A stretch of DNA of 64,000 nucleotides from Dugong dugon (taxonomy: Eukaryota; Chordata; Mammalia; Sirenia; Dugongidae): assembly GCA_030035585.1 (NCBI GenBank), contig CM057481.1, positions 10,689,128 to 10,753,127 of the forward strand, in the 5' to 3' direction. The notes under the pieces are model-generated. The model was not told the origin of the DNA. It saw only the letters and a program-made list of their open reading frames with translations, and searched no databases. Both the position numbers and the translations under genes were made by a program. Shown here piece after piece: positions 32,300-43,894 of this stretch. How positions within the stretch are numbered: the first letter of the stretch is position 1; each line of letters starts with the position of its first letter.

Positions 32300-32740
32300 T
32301 GAACTGGTTTTTCCCAGTTCAGTCATGGCCAAGAAGGGAAAACTGGGTGAACCAGAGCGATAATTGGAACAGGAAAAATTATGGGTTGAAGCCCTGCTAG
32401 AAACCTAAGAAGAGAACAAGGGCAACGTACATGTTGCATAGCAACCAAGTCTCTTGCCCATTAGATTTTGAGCAGAGTTGGAAACAGTGGTGCCCCACTC
32501 AAAGATGGTGGCCGACCAGGTTGTTTTTAATGTGTGTTGCTCTCCACGGTTCTGCCAACCATCCAGTCTTACGCATCAGGCTCCCGAAAGGGCCCCCTCC
32601 ACCTCTTCTGAGTCTCGTCTTCCAGGGCTTTGACCTGTAATTTTTCCCATTCCAGATCACCCAGATTGTAAAAGTTCAGGTCTGTTCCAGGTTTGCTTCG
32701 TCAGCCATGACTGAACCAGTTTAAACAAGTTGTAAGTCCT
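32300..32740. repeat. foldback (long inverted-repeat) element
   Basis: The left arm (about 32300-32420: 'cagttcagtcatggcc', 'gaacaggaaaaattatgggt', 'tgaagccctgctagaa') pairs with the right arm (about 32590-32740: 'gccatgactgaaccag', 'gtaatttttcccattccaga', 'tcttccagggctttga') in inverted order. The arms are about 125-140 bp with about 170 bp between. It is probably a non-autonomous DNA transposon; I cannot name the family. Confidence 0.65.
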
Positions 32741-32777
32741 GATGCCATCAAAGACAGAGGTTAAGTGTTGATTTAAA

Positions 32778-32985
32778 ACAAAAAAAAACAGTTGCCATTG
32801 AGTCAATTCTGAGTCATGGTGACCCCATGTGTTGCAGAGTAGAACTGTGATCCATACGGTTTTTAATGGCTGTGACCTTTCAAAAGCAGATTGCCAGACC
32901 TTTCTTCAAGCCACCTCTGTGTGAGTTTGAACCACCAGCTTTTTAGTTAGTAGCACAGTGCTTAACTGTTTGTACCACCTAGGGA
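32778..32985 (-). mobile_element. AfroSINE-type SINE, older
   Basis: 'cagttgccattgagtcaatt', 'gaccccatgtgttgcagagt', 'gtgagtttgaaccaccagct'. Flanks TAAGTGTTGAT (32762-32772) and TAAATGTTGAT (32986-32996). Confidence 0.9.
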
Positions 32986-32996
32986 TAAATGTTGAT

Positions 32997-33439
32997 ACAG
33001 ATGCTTAAAACACCATTCCCCCCCACCCCTTTTTTTAAGTTCTATGCAGGCAAATGGATGTATCTCAGTGAGAAGGCAGTCATTTTGGTTGATCTAAATT
33101 GGGAACTAGATATAAATGAGAGAGTGTCATACTTTTGTCACAGAATATTGACAGTGAGACAGGGTGTGGGAGAAAATAGCTGGTCTTCAGTCTTGGAGAC
33201 AATATAAACCTCATATCCCAGTTTTTTGCTAGAAAAATTCTTTTGGTTTCTGCAACAATACATTTTGGTGTTAGGGAGTCATTTCAAGTCTCAGTACAGT
33301 TAGGTGGATTAGTAACTGGTCAGTAACCAGAACCAGGCATCTACATGGATTCATGTCCGGTAGGAGGAAGTGGACTCCATTGATCTCTAGGCCTCTATCC
33401 TAGACTTACTTGTGTTTAGCACTTTGGAGATTTTTTTTT
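32997..33439. other. unique DNA with poly-T tract
   Basis: A T20-class run at about 33431-33450. Nothing else recognised. Confidence 0.35.
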
Positions 33440-34000
33440 TTTTTTTTTTGAGAAAGATATAAGTATGCTCATCAAGTTTTCAGACAAAGCTGGCATGAAA
33501 GAATCAGGATGCATTAAGAACTTTGTAGATGAAACCAAAAGACAAAGGTCCACAAAGTTAAATTTAATATAGATAATTGTACAGTAGGTTCAAACAATTA
33601 CCTGCAAAAGTCTATGGTACATGTGACTTGACTGCATTTCTATAAAGAAGGCCAAAGGAACCTGCTGATCACGAGTTTATTACACTTCAGAAGTGTGATG
33701 TTGCTGATGGGAAATTATTAATTAAGGACAAAAGTAATACAAGCTGGAAAAAAAAATTAATCAAGTGGAGGTTATGTTGAAACGAGTATGGCGTCCAGCT
33801 CAGAGAAGGTGATGGTCTCACTCTCAGGCCCCTCCAGGAAGACAACTTGGAAGATGATAGAGGGCACTGATGAACTGAGTCACTGAGGATTTGGAAACCA
33901 GGTCATATGATGTAAGGCTGACGGTGTTTAATTTGGAGAACTGTCGACTTGCAGAATGAGGGAACCCTTGGTAACTGAACTTACATGTTTGAGTCTTTCA
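33440..34000 (+). repeat. CR1/L3-type ancient LINE fragment
   Basis: 'ctcatcaagttttcagacaa' and 'tttggaaaccaggtcatatg' with 'gtttaatttggagaac' recall CR1/L3 reverse-transcriptase C-terminal and 3' text. The reading frame is destroyed. Confidence 0.55.
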
Positions 34001-34004
34001 GCTT

Positions 34005-34370
34005 CTTAAACTTCAGTGTGCACACAAATCACCGGAGCATCTTGTTAAATGAAGATCCTGATCTAGTAGGTCTAGGGTGGGGCCTGAGATACTCTGTATC
34101 TAAAAAGCTCTTAGGCAATGGCCATGCTGATGGTCTGTGGACTCCACTTTGAGTGGCAAGGTTCCAGAGCAGTTCTCTCCACTAAAACTTTCTGAGATGA
34201 TGGGAATATTCTATATCTGCACTGTCCAATATGGCACCCACTGGACATATGTGGCTTTTGCACACTTGAATTGTGGCTAGTGAGGTCTGAGGGACTGAAT
34301 TTTAAATTTTATTTAATTTCACTTAAATAGCCATATGTAAGTGGTGGCTATTGTATTAGACAGTAGAGTT
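34005..34370. repeat. two hAT-type MER relics
   Basis: 34005-34175 has 'caaatcaccggagcatcttg' and 'ctagtaggtctagggtgggg'. 34180-34370 has 'atctgcactgtccaatatgg', 'gaattgtggctagtgaggtc' and 'gtattagacagtagagttct', a partly palindromic hAT-type element related to 62535-62825. Confidence 0.65.
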
Positions 34371-34613
34371 CTAGAGGGTTTAACTAAAAGTAATGGTTGG
34401 AACATAAAGGGATTTAGACTTCACACTCATTATATGAGCTTTGGAACAATTATAGCCGTTCAGCATTGAGAAGGCTGCTAGAAAATTAGTTTTAAGTTGA
34501 TGACCATCTGTAAGGGATATTGAAAAAGGGACTCTCCCACTGGGAAGGGAGGGGGACCATGTACCCAAGAGGCAGTATCATGTAATTGGGACACAGGGTT
34601 AACCTACTTAACA

Positions 34614-34835
34614 CAGTGGTTCCCAAGCATGGACAGTTTGCCCCCCTAGGGAATTTTGGCAATGTCAGGAGACATTTTTGGTTGTCACATGGGGGAAGCA
34701 CTACTGGTGTTTAATGGGTAGAGGCCAGGGACGCTGCTAAAAATCCTACAAGGCACAGGACAGCCCTTCATGACAAAAAAATGATGTAGCACAAAATATC
34801 AGTAGTGCTGAACGGAGGAACTCTGCCTTAACATA
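34614..34835 (+). repeat. MER5A-type hAT relic
   Basis: 'acagtggttcccaagcatgg', 'caatgtcaggagacattttt', 'ggcacaggacagcccttcat'. Confidence 0.88.
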
Positions 34836-34844
34836 TACAGAAAG

Positions 34845-35014
34845 AAAGCAAACCCGTTGCCATCGAGTGATTGCTTCTCGCAGCGACCCTAGAGGACAGA
34901 GTAGAACTGCCCCACAGGTAAATCTTTAAGGAAGCAGACTGCCACATCTTTCTCCTGTGGAGCGGCTGTGGGTTCGAACCCTTGACCTTTCGGTTAGCAG
35001 CCGTGCACTTAACA
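34845..35014 (-). mobile_element. AfroSINE
   Basis: 'caaacccgttgccatcgagt', 'gaggacagagtagaactgcc', 'ctgtggagcggctgtgggtt', 'gcagccgtgcacttaacac'. The terminal 'accagggctcc' is lost. Confidence 0.88.
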
Positions 35015-35029
35015 CTGGAATAGAAAAAT

Positions 35030-35570
35030 TAGCAAACAACATTAAAAGGCAGTTCCCGAGGATGGAGAGGATTTAGAGAAATGCTCAACCTTACTGCTAA
35101 AAAAATACTTGCAGGTTACAGTTATGAGATTCTTTTCTTCTGCCATCTTGCTTAAGTGTAAAGAGAAGCTGATGCACAGAGGTGGGATGAGGCATGAAAT
35201 GGGCAGGAGTCACCGTTGGTGGGAGTGTAAGCCGTCCTAGCCCCCTTGGGGGGCAGTTCATGGTTATAATCAGCATTTAAAGCATGCACACCAGCTTTGC
35301 CCACCAGCTGTTCTCTTTCTAAGAACGTATCCTGGAGAAATGATGGGGCAGGTTCACACTGATGTGTATGCCCAGATATTCATTATAACATGGTTTATTA
35401 TGGCAAAAATTGGAAGGAACCCAAATATCCAGGCCAAAGGATTGGCTAAATAAGTTAGAGTACTGCTGGCTGTGGAATATTCTGCCGCCGTTCGCGTGAT
35501 CAGGGTGGCTCTTGATGTCTGGAAGGATTGTCATGATAGAAATAAACACCAGTCAGGTTACAGAAAAGTA
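35030..35570 (+). repeat. ancient L1M/HAL1-type LINE 3' end
   Basis: 'gttggtgggagtgtaagccg', 'cattataacatggtttatta', 'tggaaggaacccaaatatcc' and 'ctaaataagttagagtactg' are the sense-strand end of L1 ORF2. The frame is broken. Confidence 0.75.
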
Positions 35571-36400
35571 ACTGTTGTTGAAAAGATTTATACATGATCA
35601 TGTATTTCCATCTGGAGGGGTGGCTGGATATCGAGACTAGTTGTTAGTGGGATTAGGTTGAAGACAGCCACTCCTGGACTCTATCTCATTCGGCCAGTTT
35701 GTTAATTTAGGATCTCAGTTACTTCGTTTTACAGCGAGGGTAGCTCCTGTGCAGTGTGCTCACTTCACAGGATGCCTGGATGAAGCGATGCCTTGTTCGC
35801 AAAACACTAGACATTTTACACTGCCAGGTCGGCTCTGACCTAATTTAAGGTTCTTTGACCATGTCTGGAGATGTTTTTGGTTGTGCTATACCGGTTTAAG
35901 CAGAGCTGGGAGAGTTCACAGGCTGCTTCCACAGGCACTGTTTAGATTGTACAGCCTGGGGACTTGCCTGCTACCCCCTTTTCAGGTAATTGCTAGAGTC
36001 AAAAAACAAAGCTGGCGGGGAAGTAGCAGAAAGAGGATGTAAGACTGGGGCCGCTTTTGTTTTGGAAAGATTGTGGCTATTAAGGCTCATAGAAATCGTT
36101 TCGCTGCGTGGCTGTTGAGGGTTCTCACTAGCAACCTTTTTTTTAAAGTTTGGATCCTAGGTTTCTTAGCTTCTGTTAAAAGCAGCCTAAATTACTTTTC
36201 TCTTTTGATATTTGATTGATGTTCCAATTATTTGTCAGACTAAAAGTTGGACCGCAGAGTAATGACCATAGTAAAAACAGGCATTAGCAAAGTCATTCGT
36301 TAGGGTTTGTTTACAGTGTATGGGTGGAAATAGTAATTGGTTTTTAGAAGTGATGTCTTGATATTGCTGGCTTGTAGGAAAGTTAAATGTGTTTGAGAAA
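35571..36400. other. unique DNA
   Basis: No gene or named repeat recognised; a short MER5-like phrase at about 35862-35885 is too little to call. Confidence 0.35.
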
Positions 36401-36403
36401 ACC

Positions 36404-36606
36404 TTAAAAAACCTGTTGCCATTGAGTCGATTCTGACCCATAGCGACCCTATAGAACAGGCTAGAACTGCCCTATAGAGTTTCCAAGGCTGTAATCTTCA
36501 TGGAAGCAGACTGCCACATCTGTCTCCTGTGGAGCGGCTGGTGGGTTCAAACCGCCAACCTTTTGGTTAGCAGCCAAGTGCTTAACCACTGTGCCACTAG
36601 GGCCCC
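36404..36606 (-). mobile_element. AfroSINE
   Basis: 'aacctgttgccattgagtcg', 'catagcgaccctatagaaca', 'gtggagcggctggtgggttc', 'actgtgccactagggcccc'. An imperfect direct repeat ending AACCTTA borders it. Confidence 0.92.
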
Positions 36607-36803
36607 TTGAAATAACCTTAGCATGTAGTATTCTTCTGCATTTTAATTCCAAGCGGGTAAGTCAAACTCTTCCTTCTGAAAAATATTCAAGATAAACTGT
36701 TTTACCTGAATGAAAGAATTGATTCACAATAGAATCTGAAAGAGTTACTTAAATTATTTTTTTTCTGGTGGAATACATTAGCAGATTTCAGATATTTGTT
36801 ACT

Positions 36804-37195
36804 GTGGTTAGTTGTAGTTGAATTGGCTTCCACTCACCGTAACCTTATGTATAACAGAACGAAACATTGCCTGGTCCTGTGCCATTCTCGTAATTATCGG
36901 TATGTTGGAGCCCGTTGTTGCAGCTGTTGGTTCAGTCAATCCCCTTGACGGTTTCCTTCATTTTCGCTGACCCTCTGCTTTACTAAATATGATTTCCTTT
37001 TCTAGCTATTTGTCTTTCCTGATGATGTGTCCAAAGTAAGCAAGAAGAAACCTGGCCATCCATGCTTCTAAGGAGTGTTACCCATAAGGTTTTCATTGGC
37101 TAATTTTCAGGAGTAGATCACCAGGCTTTTCTTCTTGGATTGTCTTAGTCTGAAAGTCCACTAAAACCTGTCCACCATGGGTGACCCTGCTGGTA
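36804..37195 (-). mobile_element. SINE/RTE chimera
   Basis: Plus-strand order: an RTE 3' end homologous to 21151-21390 ('cattgcctggtcctgtgcca', 'gctgaccctctgctttacta', 'gatgatgtgtccaaagtaag'), then an AfroSINE-like body ('cattggctaattttcaggag', 'agatcaccaggcttttcttc', 'ttagtctgaaagtcc'). In transcript orientation this is an SINE body followed by about 300 bp of RTE 3' sequence. Confidence 0.75.
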
Positions 37196-37324
37196 TGTGA
37201 AATACCAATGGTATAGCTTCTAGCATCGTAGGAACACATAAGCCATCATAGTACACAAACTGACAGATGGATGGTGGTTCGGATAGTTACAACCTATACT
37301 AATCAGATCTTAGTTTAATTTTTG

Positions 37325-37765
37325 GACACTTCCTGGAGATTAAAAATAAATATTTATGGAATTCAGAGATGCACATATTTAAACAGAATAGTGTGATGGC
37401 CCCGTGTGCCCATCACCTGCCCCAAATCCATCAACCTGTGGCCATAGGGTCGCTATGAGTTGGAATCGACTCGGCAGTGGGGTTGGTGGCCACTGATACC
37501 CCAACCACATCCTACCCACTTCCCCTTCCTCTTTTATTTCAAAGCAGATCCCAGATACCCAGGCAGTTCATCCACAAATACTGTTTTCTCTATCTCCAAA
37601 AACTAAGGACCTTTTAAAAAATTCTAAACATAATACTGTTATCACATGCACTGAAAAATTGATGTATTTCCTTTTAGTACCTCCAAATATCCACACAGTG
37701 TTCAAATTTCCAATCATCTCACTAAAACCCAAAACCAAACCCGTTGCTGTTGAGTCGATCTTGAC
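37325..37765. repeat. ancient L1-derived DNA with AfroSINE tail pieces
   Basis: 'tttcaaagcagatcccagat', 'tgttcaaatttccaatcatc' recall old L1 3' regions. 37437-37483 ('gtcgctatgagttggaatcg') is a plus-strand SINE tail. 37726-37765 ('aaacccgttgctgttgagtc') is a minus-strand one. Confidence 0.55.
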
Positions 37766-38834
37766 ATTTTTTAACAGTGTGTTTGGATCAGGATTCAAAT
37801 AAGGACCACAACCTTGTGACTGATGCATGGTTTTTAAGTTAACTTTTAATTTTTTTCACTTTGTTACTTAGTTATTGAAAAAAAACAGGTTGTTTGTCCT
37901 GTAGCCTTTCCTGCCGTCTGGATTTTGTTGATTGCATTCCTGCAGAGTAGTTTAAAAGGCTGCTCTGTTGTGTTTTTTTTTTTTGTTTTTTTTTGAGTTT
38001 CCTAGAAATTGGTAGCTGGATCTAGACACTAGATAAGAATCGGGTTCAAATATATGTATTTTTTCCTCTGGGCAAATATGTTAGATTTTGGAAAGCTAAG
38101 TCTTCAGGTAGCTCTCTTTTAGTGAAGTAATGCACATTATATGGAGTGAAAAAAAATGTGCTTAGAACAAAGGTTCTTGATTTCTTTGTATAAAATGTGT
38201 GTGTGTCTGTGAAATCTTGTATGGAAAATTCGGCAGAGCTTGTTATCAGCTCATGGGTGTATTTATAATCAGGGCAATGGTATGTGAGACAGTCCACATT
38301 TGTTGGTGAGGTTTTAATTTTTTAAACCATATGTAGAGAAGGTAATGAAATATATTTAGTGGCTTAATTGAGATTTTCAGCTTGGTTCCCCAGACGCTGT
38401 CACTACTGTGAAATGACTGTGGGTTTCAGAATGTGTCAGCTTATCCATAGTCCATGCTGGTGTTCTTCTCTGCATGCATAATTAACCGGAACTGTGGCGA
38501 GATTTGCCTACCTGCAGCCTCTGCCAGTCCACATTGATTTAAGCCTAATTTTTATTTCTGAATCGAGAGCAAAGAGGCTCTAATGGCTTTTGGATTGAAA
38601 GCATTTACTGTAACCTCTGTGGAGCCGTTGGCTTGTCGCCTCTGTTACTGTGACATAGAAAATTCATTTAATTTTTAGCATGTGGCATGAATAGCGTGGT
38701 GGCTGAGCCCTTGTAAAAACCTCTTCTGTGTGAGAAGGGATTTTCTTTGTGATTGTTGATGTGCTTCATTGGCTCTCTGTCATTTATTAACAGGTATTGA
38801 GTGCCACTTGACATGGCCATGTCATACACAAGAA
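37766..38834. other. repeat-free stretch, possible conserved non-coding element
   Basis: No interspersed repeat from 38340 to 38830. It holds several homeodomain-like TAATTA/ATTTAAT cores and no long open frame. This kind of island within dense repeats is often conserved; conservation itself cannot be seen from one sequence. Confidence 0.35.
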
Positions 38835-39175
38835 AAGCTGTGGGGTCAGAAGTCAGGATATTTACATTCTAAACCTGGCTCTGCTGTAGGGTTGCCAGAT
38901 GTAGCAAATAATAATACAGGACGCCAGTTAAACTTCAAATTCAGATGACAGCAAATAACTTTTTAGTACAAGTTATGTCCCAAATATTACATGCAACATG
39001 CTTCAAGTTATTTGCTGTTCACTTGAAACTAAAATTTTATTGGGCGTCCTGTATTTTATCTAGCAACTCCACTCGGCTGAGAACTAGTGATGTGACTTTT
39101 GACAAGTTACTTAATTTCTTTGGGTCTCACTCCTCATCTGTAAAATGAGGGAATTGCAATAGGCTCTCTAAAGCC
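38835..39175 (-). repeat. MIR split by MER53
   Basis: MIR text ('acattctaaacctggctctg' on the left; 'tgtgacttttgacaagttac' and 'cctcatctgtaaaatgaggg' on the right) surrounds the MER53 at 38886-39071. Confidence 0.75.
38886..39071. repeat. MER53 palindromic DNA transposon
   Basis: The ends are inverted repeats: 'gggttgccagatgtagcaaa' with 'caggacgccagttaaa', and 'gggcgtcctgtattttatct' with 'agcaac'. Centre 'caagttatgtcccaaatatt' fits MER53. Confidence 0.85.
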
Positions 39176-39225
39176 TGCCATATTTGCCTCCTAATGATTG
39201 GTCCTAAGACACTCTCATGTAAGTG

Positions 39226-39450
39226 TACCAAAAAAAAAAAAAAAACCCCAACAAAACCCACCCAAAAACAACAACCAAATTAGTTGCCATCGAGTCAATT
39301 CCAATCCATGGTGACCCCTTGTGTGTCAGAGTAGAGCTGCGCTCCGAAGGGTTTTCAACGGCTGTGATTTTTCGGAAGTAGATCTCCAGGCCTTTCTTCC
39401 AAGTATCCTCCAGGTGAACTTGAACCGCCAACCTTTTGGTTAGCATCCAA
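39226..39450 (-). mobile_element. AfroSINE-type SINE with long A-rich tail
   Basis: An A-rich stretch with CCC/AAC units at 39231-39283 leads into 'agttgccatcgagtcaattc', 'ggttttcaacggctgtgatt' and 'gaacttgaaccgccaacctt'. Confidence 0.9.
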
Positions 39451-39509
39451 ACACTGAGGATGTTCTGTGCTGTCCTGTGTACTTGTAAAAGATAGAAAGC
39501 AACCTGTGG

Positions 39510-39955
39510 TAGAGACTGCATTTATTCCCCAATATCTATTTCCCCTCATCTTCATTCTTGATTTTTGGTAAACACATGGCTCCCTAGAATAAAGACAACA
39601 TTTCCCAGCCTTCTTTTTAACAAAGTATGGCCATATGAGTAAGATCTGGCCACTGGGATGTAAGTGCAAGTACAGCTTCTGGGAAGTGCACTTAGAGGGA
39701 GAGGCATGCCTTTCTTTTCTTCCTCATTGCTGGATGGAATGTGGGCATTTTGGCTGGAGCTGGAGCAGCCATAATGAACCATGAGGTGAATTGGGGAATG
39801 AGGCCATGCCTGGTAGAGTAACAAGAGGGGAGGGACACGGATGCCTGGCATTGCAGAGTAGTAGAGGAGTCCTGGACCGCCTACTTCCATACATTTTTGT
39901 GATAGAGAAGGATAATTTTGTCTTGTTTAAGTCACTGTTATCTTGGATATAGCTG
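39510..39955 (+). repeat. MLT1-type LTR, old
   Basis: 'acacatggctccctagaata', 'ggccactgggatgtaagtgc', 'acagcttctgggaagtgcac' and the end 'gtttaagtcactgttatctt' fit an MLT1 MaLR LTR. Confidence 0.65.
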
Positions 39956-39974
39956 GACTTTATCTTAAATAATG

Positions 39975-40250
39975 TACGAACTAAGTATCTGAAGGGAAGA
40001 GACGGGCTAAATAAGTTATGGTTAACCAGTAAAATGCAATATTAGGCTGTCTTTAACAAGATTAATAAGTATTATTAATTATACATATGTGTTAGGAAAA
40101 GGGACCACAGGAACACGTGTATGTCTGAAAGAACAGACAAGATAGGGCACTGAGGAGCGGAAAATTCGGAGCGAGAGGAAGACTTTTTAATTACTATGTG
40201 TTTTTGTGCTGTTTGAATTTTAAAAATCAAAACCATTTAAAAAAATAACA
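39975..40250 (+). repeat. ancient L1M/HAL1 3' fragment
   Basis: 'gggctaaataagttatggtt', 'accagtaaaatgcaatatta', then an A-rich end. It may continue the element at 35030. Confidence 0.5.
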
Positions 40251-40518
40251 ATTGTTTTGTAAAAGTGCTGATGCACTGTGGAAGCTCTGCATAGTGCTGT
40301 GTCCAAGGCGCTGTCCTTTATGCTGAGGAGGACTGAGGTGAAGATAGAGAACTGATGATCTTCAGTAGCTGGAGGTAAGAAGTGGTGAAGTTAGAGAGCA
40401 GAGAAAGGAAGGGCTGTGGGAGATGAGAAAAGTGGGGGTGACTGTTCACAGTAGAAGGTAGGAGGTTGACACTTCTCAGTTATTGGAGACAGCTGCAATT
40501 TCTGCCTCCCCTCCTTCC
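40251..40518. other. unique DNA
   Basis: Nothing recognised. Confidence 0.35.
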
Positions 40519-40530
40519 AACCCTATTCTT

Positions 40531-40884
40531 TTTTTTTTTTTAGATAGTTTATTTTATTTTTCTTTGTTGTTGTTGAGAATATACACAGCAAAACATACAC
40601 AGATTGCCCAGTTTCTACATGTACAACTCAGTGACATCGATGACATTCTTCGAGTTGGGCAACCATTCTCACCCTCCTCTTCTGAGTTGTTCCTTCCCCA
40701 TTGGGATAAACTCACTGCCCCTAAGGTTCCTATCTGATCTTTCGAGTTGCTGTTGTCAGTTTGATCCCATAAAAAGGTAGATCTTAAAAGAGCACAATGC
40801 TCAAGGCAGACATTCTCTACTAGTTAAGCTGAACTATTTTTGGTTTTAAGACGATTTCAGGGCTTATTTTTGTTTAAATATTCT
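40531..40884 (-). mobile_element. 5'-truncated L1 3' end with 12-bp duplication
   Basis: AACCCTATTCTT (40519-40530) and AACCCCATTCTT (40885-40896) flank it. 'cagtttctacatgtacaact', 'cattcttcgagttgggcaac' and 'gagttgctgttgtcagtttg' match 21957-22565. Confidence 0.88.
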
Positions 40885-40929
40885 AACCCCATTCTTGAGT
40901 GATCCAATCAAAGGGAGAAAAAAAATTTG

Positions 40930-41440
40930 TTTTGGTAATTTTTTTTCTGTTGGCAAAAGTAGTGCATACTGTTTATTAGAAAAAATGCAAATGTGAAAGA
41001 AATATTCAACATAGAAAATGGAAATCCCATCACTAAGAAAACTACCATTAAATTTGGAGTATTCCTTCATATTTTTATTATGTATTTATTAACTTTATAT
41101 ACACATAGCATATTCTAACTTGCTTTTTCGTTTAGCAATACGTCTTGGACACCTTCTCACGTGAGCACATGTCAAACCACCTCATTGTTTTTAACAGCTG
41201 CCAAATATTCCATTGAGTGGATGGATTGTATTTCATTTAACCAATTCCTTACTGTGGACATCTTTGTTTCTGGTTTTTCTGCATTTTGCAAATACTTGGT
41301 TGATCAAGGCTTTTCTGAAGAATAGACTCCTAGAAAGAGAATTTCTAGGTAAAAGAATATGAACATGTAACATTTTAATAGCTATTGACAAGTTATCTTC
41401 CAAACAGTTGCACAAATTTCTACTCCCACCAACCACCGGT
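40930..41440 (-). repeat. ancient L1-like 3' fragment
   Basis: 'caaatattccattgagtgga', 'tttaaccaattccttactgt', 'ttctactcccaccaa' are in the order typical of old antisense L1/HAL1 ends. Confidence 0.55.
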
Positions 41441-41620
41441 AACCAGTTGCCTTCAAGTTGATTCTAACTCGTGGTGACCCCATGTGTGTGTGTCAGAGTA
41501 GAACTGCGCTTCATAGGGTTTTCAGTGGCTGATTCTTAGATCTTCAGGGCTTTCTTCTGCGGCACCTCTGGGTGGACTTGAACCTGCAGCCTTTCAGTTA
41601 GCAGCACATTGTTTGCAACA
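41441..41620 (-). mobile_element. AfroSINE-type SINE, older
   Basis: 'accagttgccttcaagttga', 'cttcatagggttttcagtgg', 'gggtggacttgaacctgcag'. A CCACCAAC-like repeat borders it on both sides. Confidence 0.85.
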
Positions 41621-41851
41621 ATCCACCAACAGTGCATGTGAAGCCCTCTTTAACCACACACTTTCCAGTCCTGGGCTTTTTATCAGTATTGTAGGCAAAA
41701 AATTAAATTTCATTTCTTTAATTCATCATAAGGTTGAGCATTGCTGCTTAGTTTAACACCCACTTGGAGTTCCAACTAACTGTTACTTAGTGAATTGTCT
41801 GTTAATGTAAAAGGACAGATCCTAACCTACTGGTAAAAAGGGTTCCTTTTT

Positions 41852-41982
41852 TTAGATTTTTAAAAAAAATTATGCTTTAGGTGACAGTTTACAATTCAAG
41901 TTAGTCTCTCATACAAAAATTCATACATACGTTGTTATGTGACCCTAGTTGCTCTCCCTATACTGTGACAGCACACTCCTCC
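41852..41982 (-). mobile_element. very short L1 3' end with 18-bp duplication
   Basis: TAAAAAGGGTTCCTTTTT is perfect at 41834-41851 and 41983-42000. The 131-bp insert ('gctttaggtgacagtttaca', 'gacagcacactcctcc') is an L1 3' terminus. Confidence 0.85.
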
Positions 41983-42185
41983 TAAAAAGGGTTCCTTTTT
42001 GAGTGTCTCTTTCAAAATCTTGCAGTCTCCAATGGGATAATTTCTTAAGAGCGACGAGAAACCCTGGTTTCTCTTTTAAGAGTTGAAGACGGACTCCAAA
42101 GACAATGTTAAAGAATTTAAGGTTCGAGGTTAAGTGCTTAATGACCCTGGCACTTTGCTTTTTATAGCATAGAGTCTGTATTTTT

Positions 42186-43165
42186 TTTTAATAACAGCTT
42201 TATTGAGATGTAATTCATATACCATAGAAATCACCCATCCACAGTGTACAATTCAGTGGTTTTTAGTATATTCACAGACTTGTACAACTATTACCACTAT
42301 CAATTTTAGAGCATTTTCATCACCCAGAAAAGACACTCTGTATCCATTTGCAGTCCCTCCCCATCTCCCTCAAAGGTCCCTGCCCTAGACAGGCTGCTAA
42401 TCTGCTCTCTGTGGATTTGTATGTGCTGATGTTTCATAGAAAAGGAAGCATACAATATGTGAACATTTTATGAGTGGTTTCTTTAGCTTAGCATAAGGTT
42501 TTCAATGTTCATCTATGTTTTAGTGTATATCAATACTTCATTCCTTTTCATTGCCAAGTAATATTCCATTGTCTGGATTATACTATATTTGTTCATTTAT
42601 TAGGTGATAGACATTTGGGTTACTTCTACTTTTTACCTATTTTAAACAGCACTTCTGTGAACATTTGTGTACAATTTATGTGTGTGTGTGTGTGTGTGTG
42701 TATGTGAACATATGTTTTCAGTTTTCTCGAGCATGTACCTAGGAGTGGAATGACAGGGTCATATGGTAACTAATTTTTTGAGGAATTGCCAGACTGCCTT
42801 CCAAAGTGGCTTCACCATTTTATATTCCCACCAGCAGTGTATGAGGGTTCCAATTTTTCCATATCTTCACCAACACTTGTTATTGTCTGACTTTTTGGTT
42901 ATAATCATTCTAGTGGATGTGAAGTGGTATCTCACTGTGGTTTTGATTTGCATTTCTCAGATATCTAATGATTTTGAATATCTTTTCTTGTGCTTATTGG
43001 CCATTAGTATATTTTCCTTGGAGAAATGTCTATTCAGATCCTTTGCCCATTTTTTTAATGAGTTTTTTGTCTATGTTGTTCAGTTGTGAGAGTTCCTTAC
43101 ATATTCTAGGTTATATTGGTTTTTATAGCTTGAAGATAGTTAAAAAGTCAGACAGGTCAGAATTA
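42186..43165 (-). mobile_element. ancient L1M 3' end, about 1 kb
   Basis: 'taacagctttattgagatgt' begins it. 'cacagacttgtacaactatt', 'gcatgtacctaggagtggaa', 'tcccaccagcagtgtatgag' and 'gatttgcatttctcagatat' follow the antisense L1 order into the end of ORF2. A (TG)n run sits at about 42679-42700. Frames are broken. Confidence 0.88.
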
Positions 43166-43890
43166 GTGAGCTGAGAGTATGTTGGGCAGTGATTTTCTTA
43201 TACTGTAGTTGTAAAGTAGTTTTTCTGTTTCTGGAGTTACTTGTATAAACAGTTTAACTGATTGTTTTACTTGAATATTAATAGTGTTTAGAGTTTATGT
43301 TGACTTTTTACCAAGAAAATGATTTCTATTTTGTAATACGAGGTAATCCTTGTCAAAGTTTCATTCTGGATTGTTTAGAGTTGGTTAAATACGCCTGTTA
43401 TGCCTTCAGTTAGGGTCTTGCCCACAACATAGTAGTTTTCACTTGTGTTTTGGTAAATAAGACATCTTGCCACGGGCATGCTGACTGACCTTGGACAAGC
43501 AGGCACCTCCCATGAGAATTCCTCATTTACAGCTTTTAGCTGGTAGCGGAAATTCTCTCCTTACCCAAGACAGTCAGCTGGAGACCACGTCAGAGCTCTG
43601 TGGACAGAGTGAAATTGCAGGGGAGGAAAAGACAGCTACAATTCCTATCTTATTGTGCCTCACCCTAGGCCTTGAAGGAGACGCAGAATTTCAGGTCCAG
43701 GTGATCTGGTGGCTGAGTTGTGGCTCGTTAAGCTCTGTGCTATGATGTTTTGCTGTCTTCAGTGGGGCTTATGATGACGTAGCTGGTGATTTGCTGATGA
43801 TGGTCTTCAGTCAGTTTGACCATGTTTGATTTGGGCAAAGAATTTGAGGATAAAGCTTCTTGGTTAGAGAGTTTTCTAGTTATTAAATTC
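43166..43890. other. unique DNA
   Basis: No gene or named repeat. The 84-aa frame at 43491 is chance as far as I can tell. Confidence 0.35.
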
Positions 43891-43894
43891 AGTT

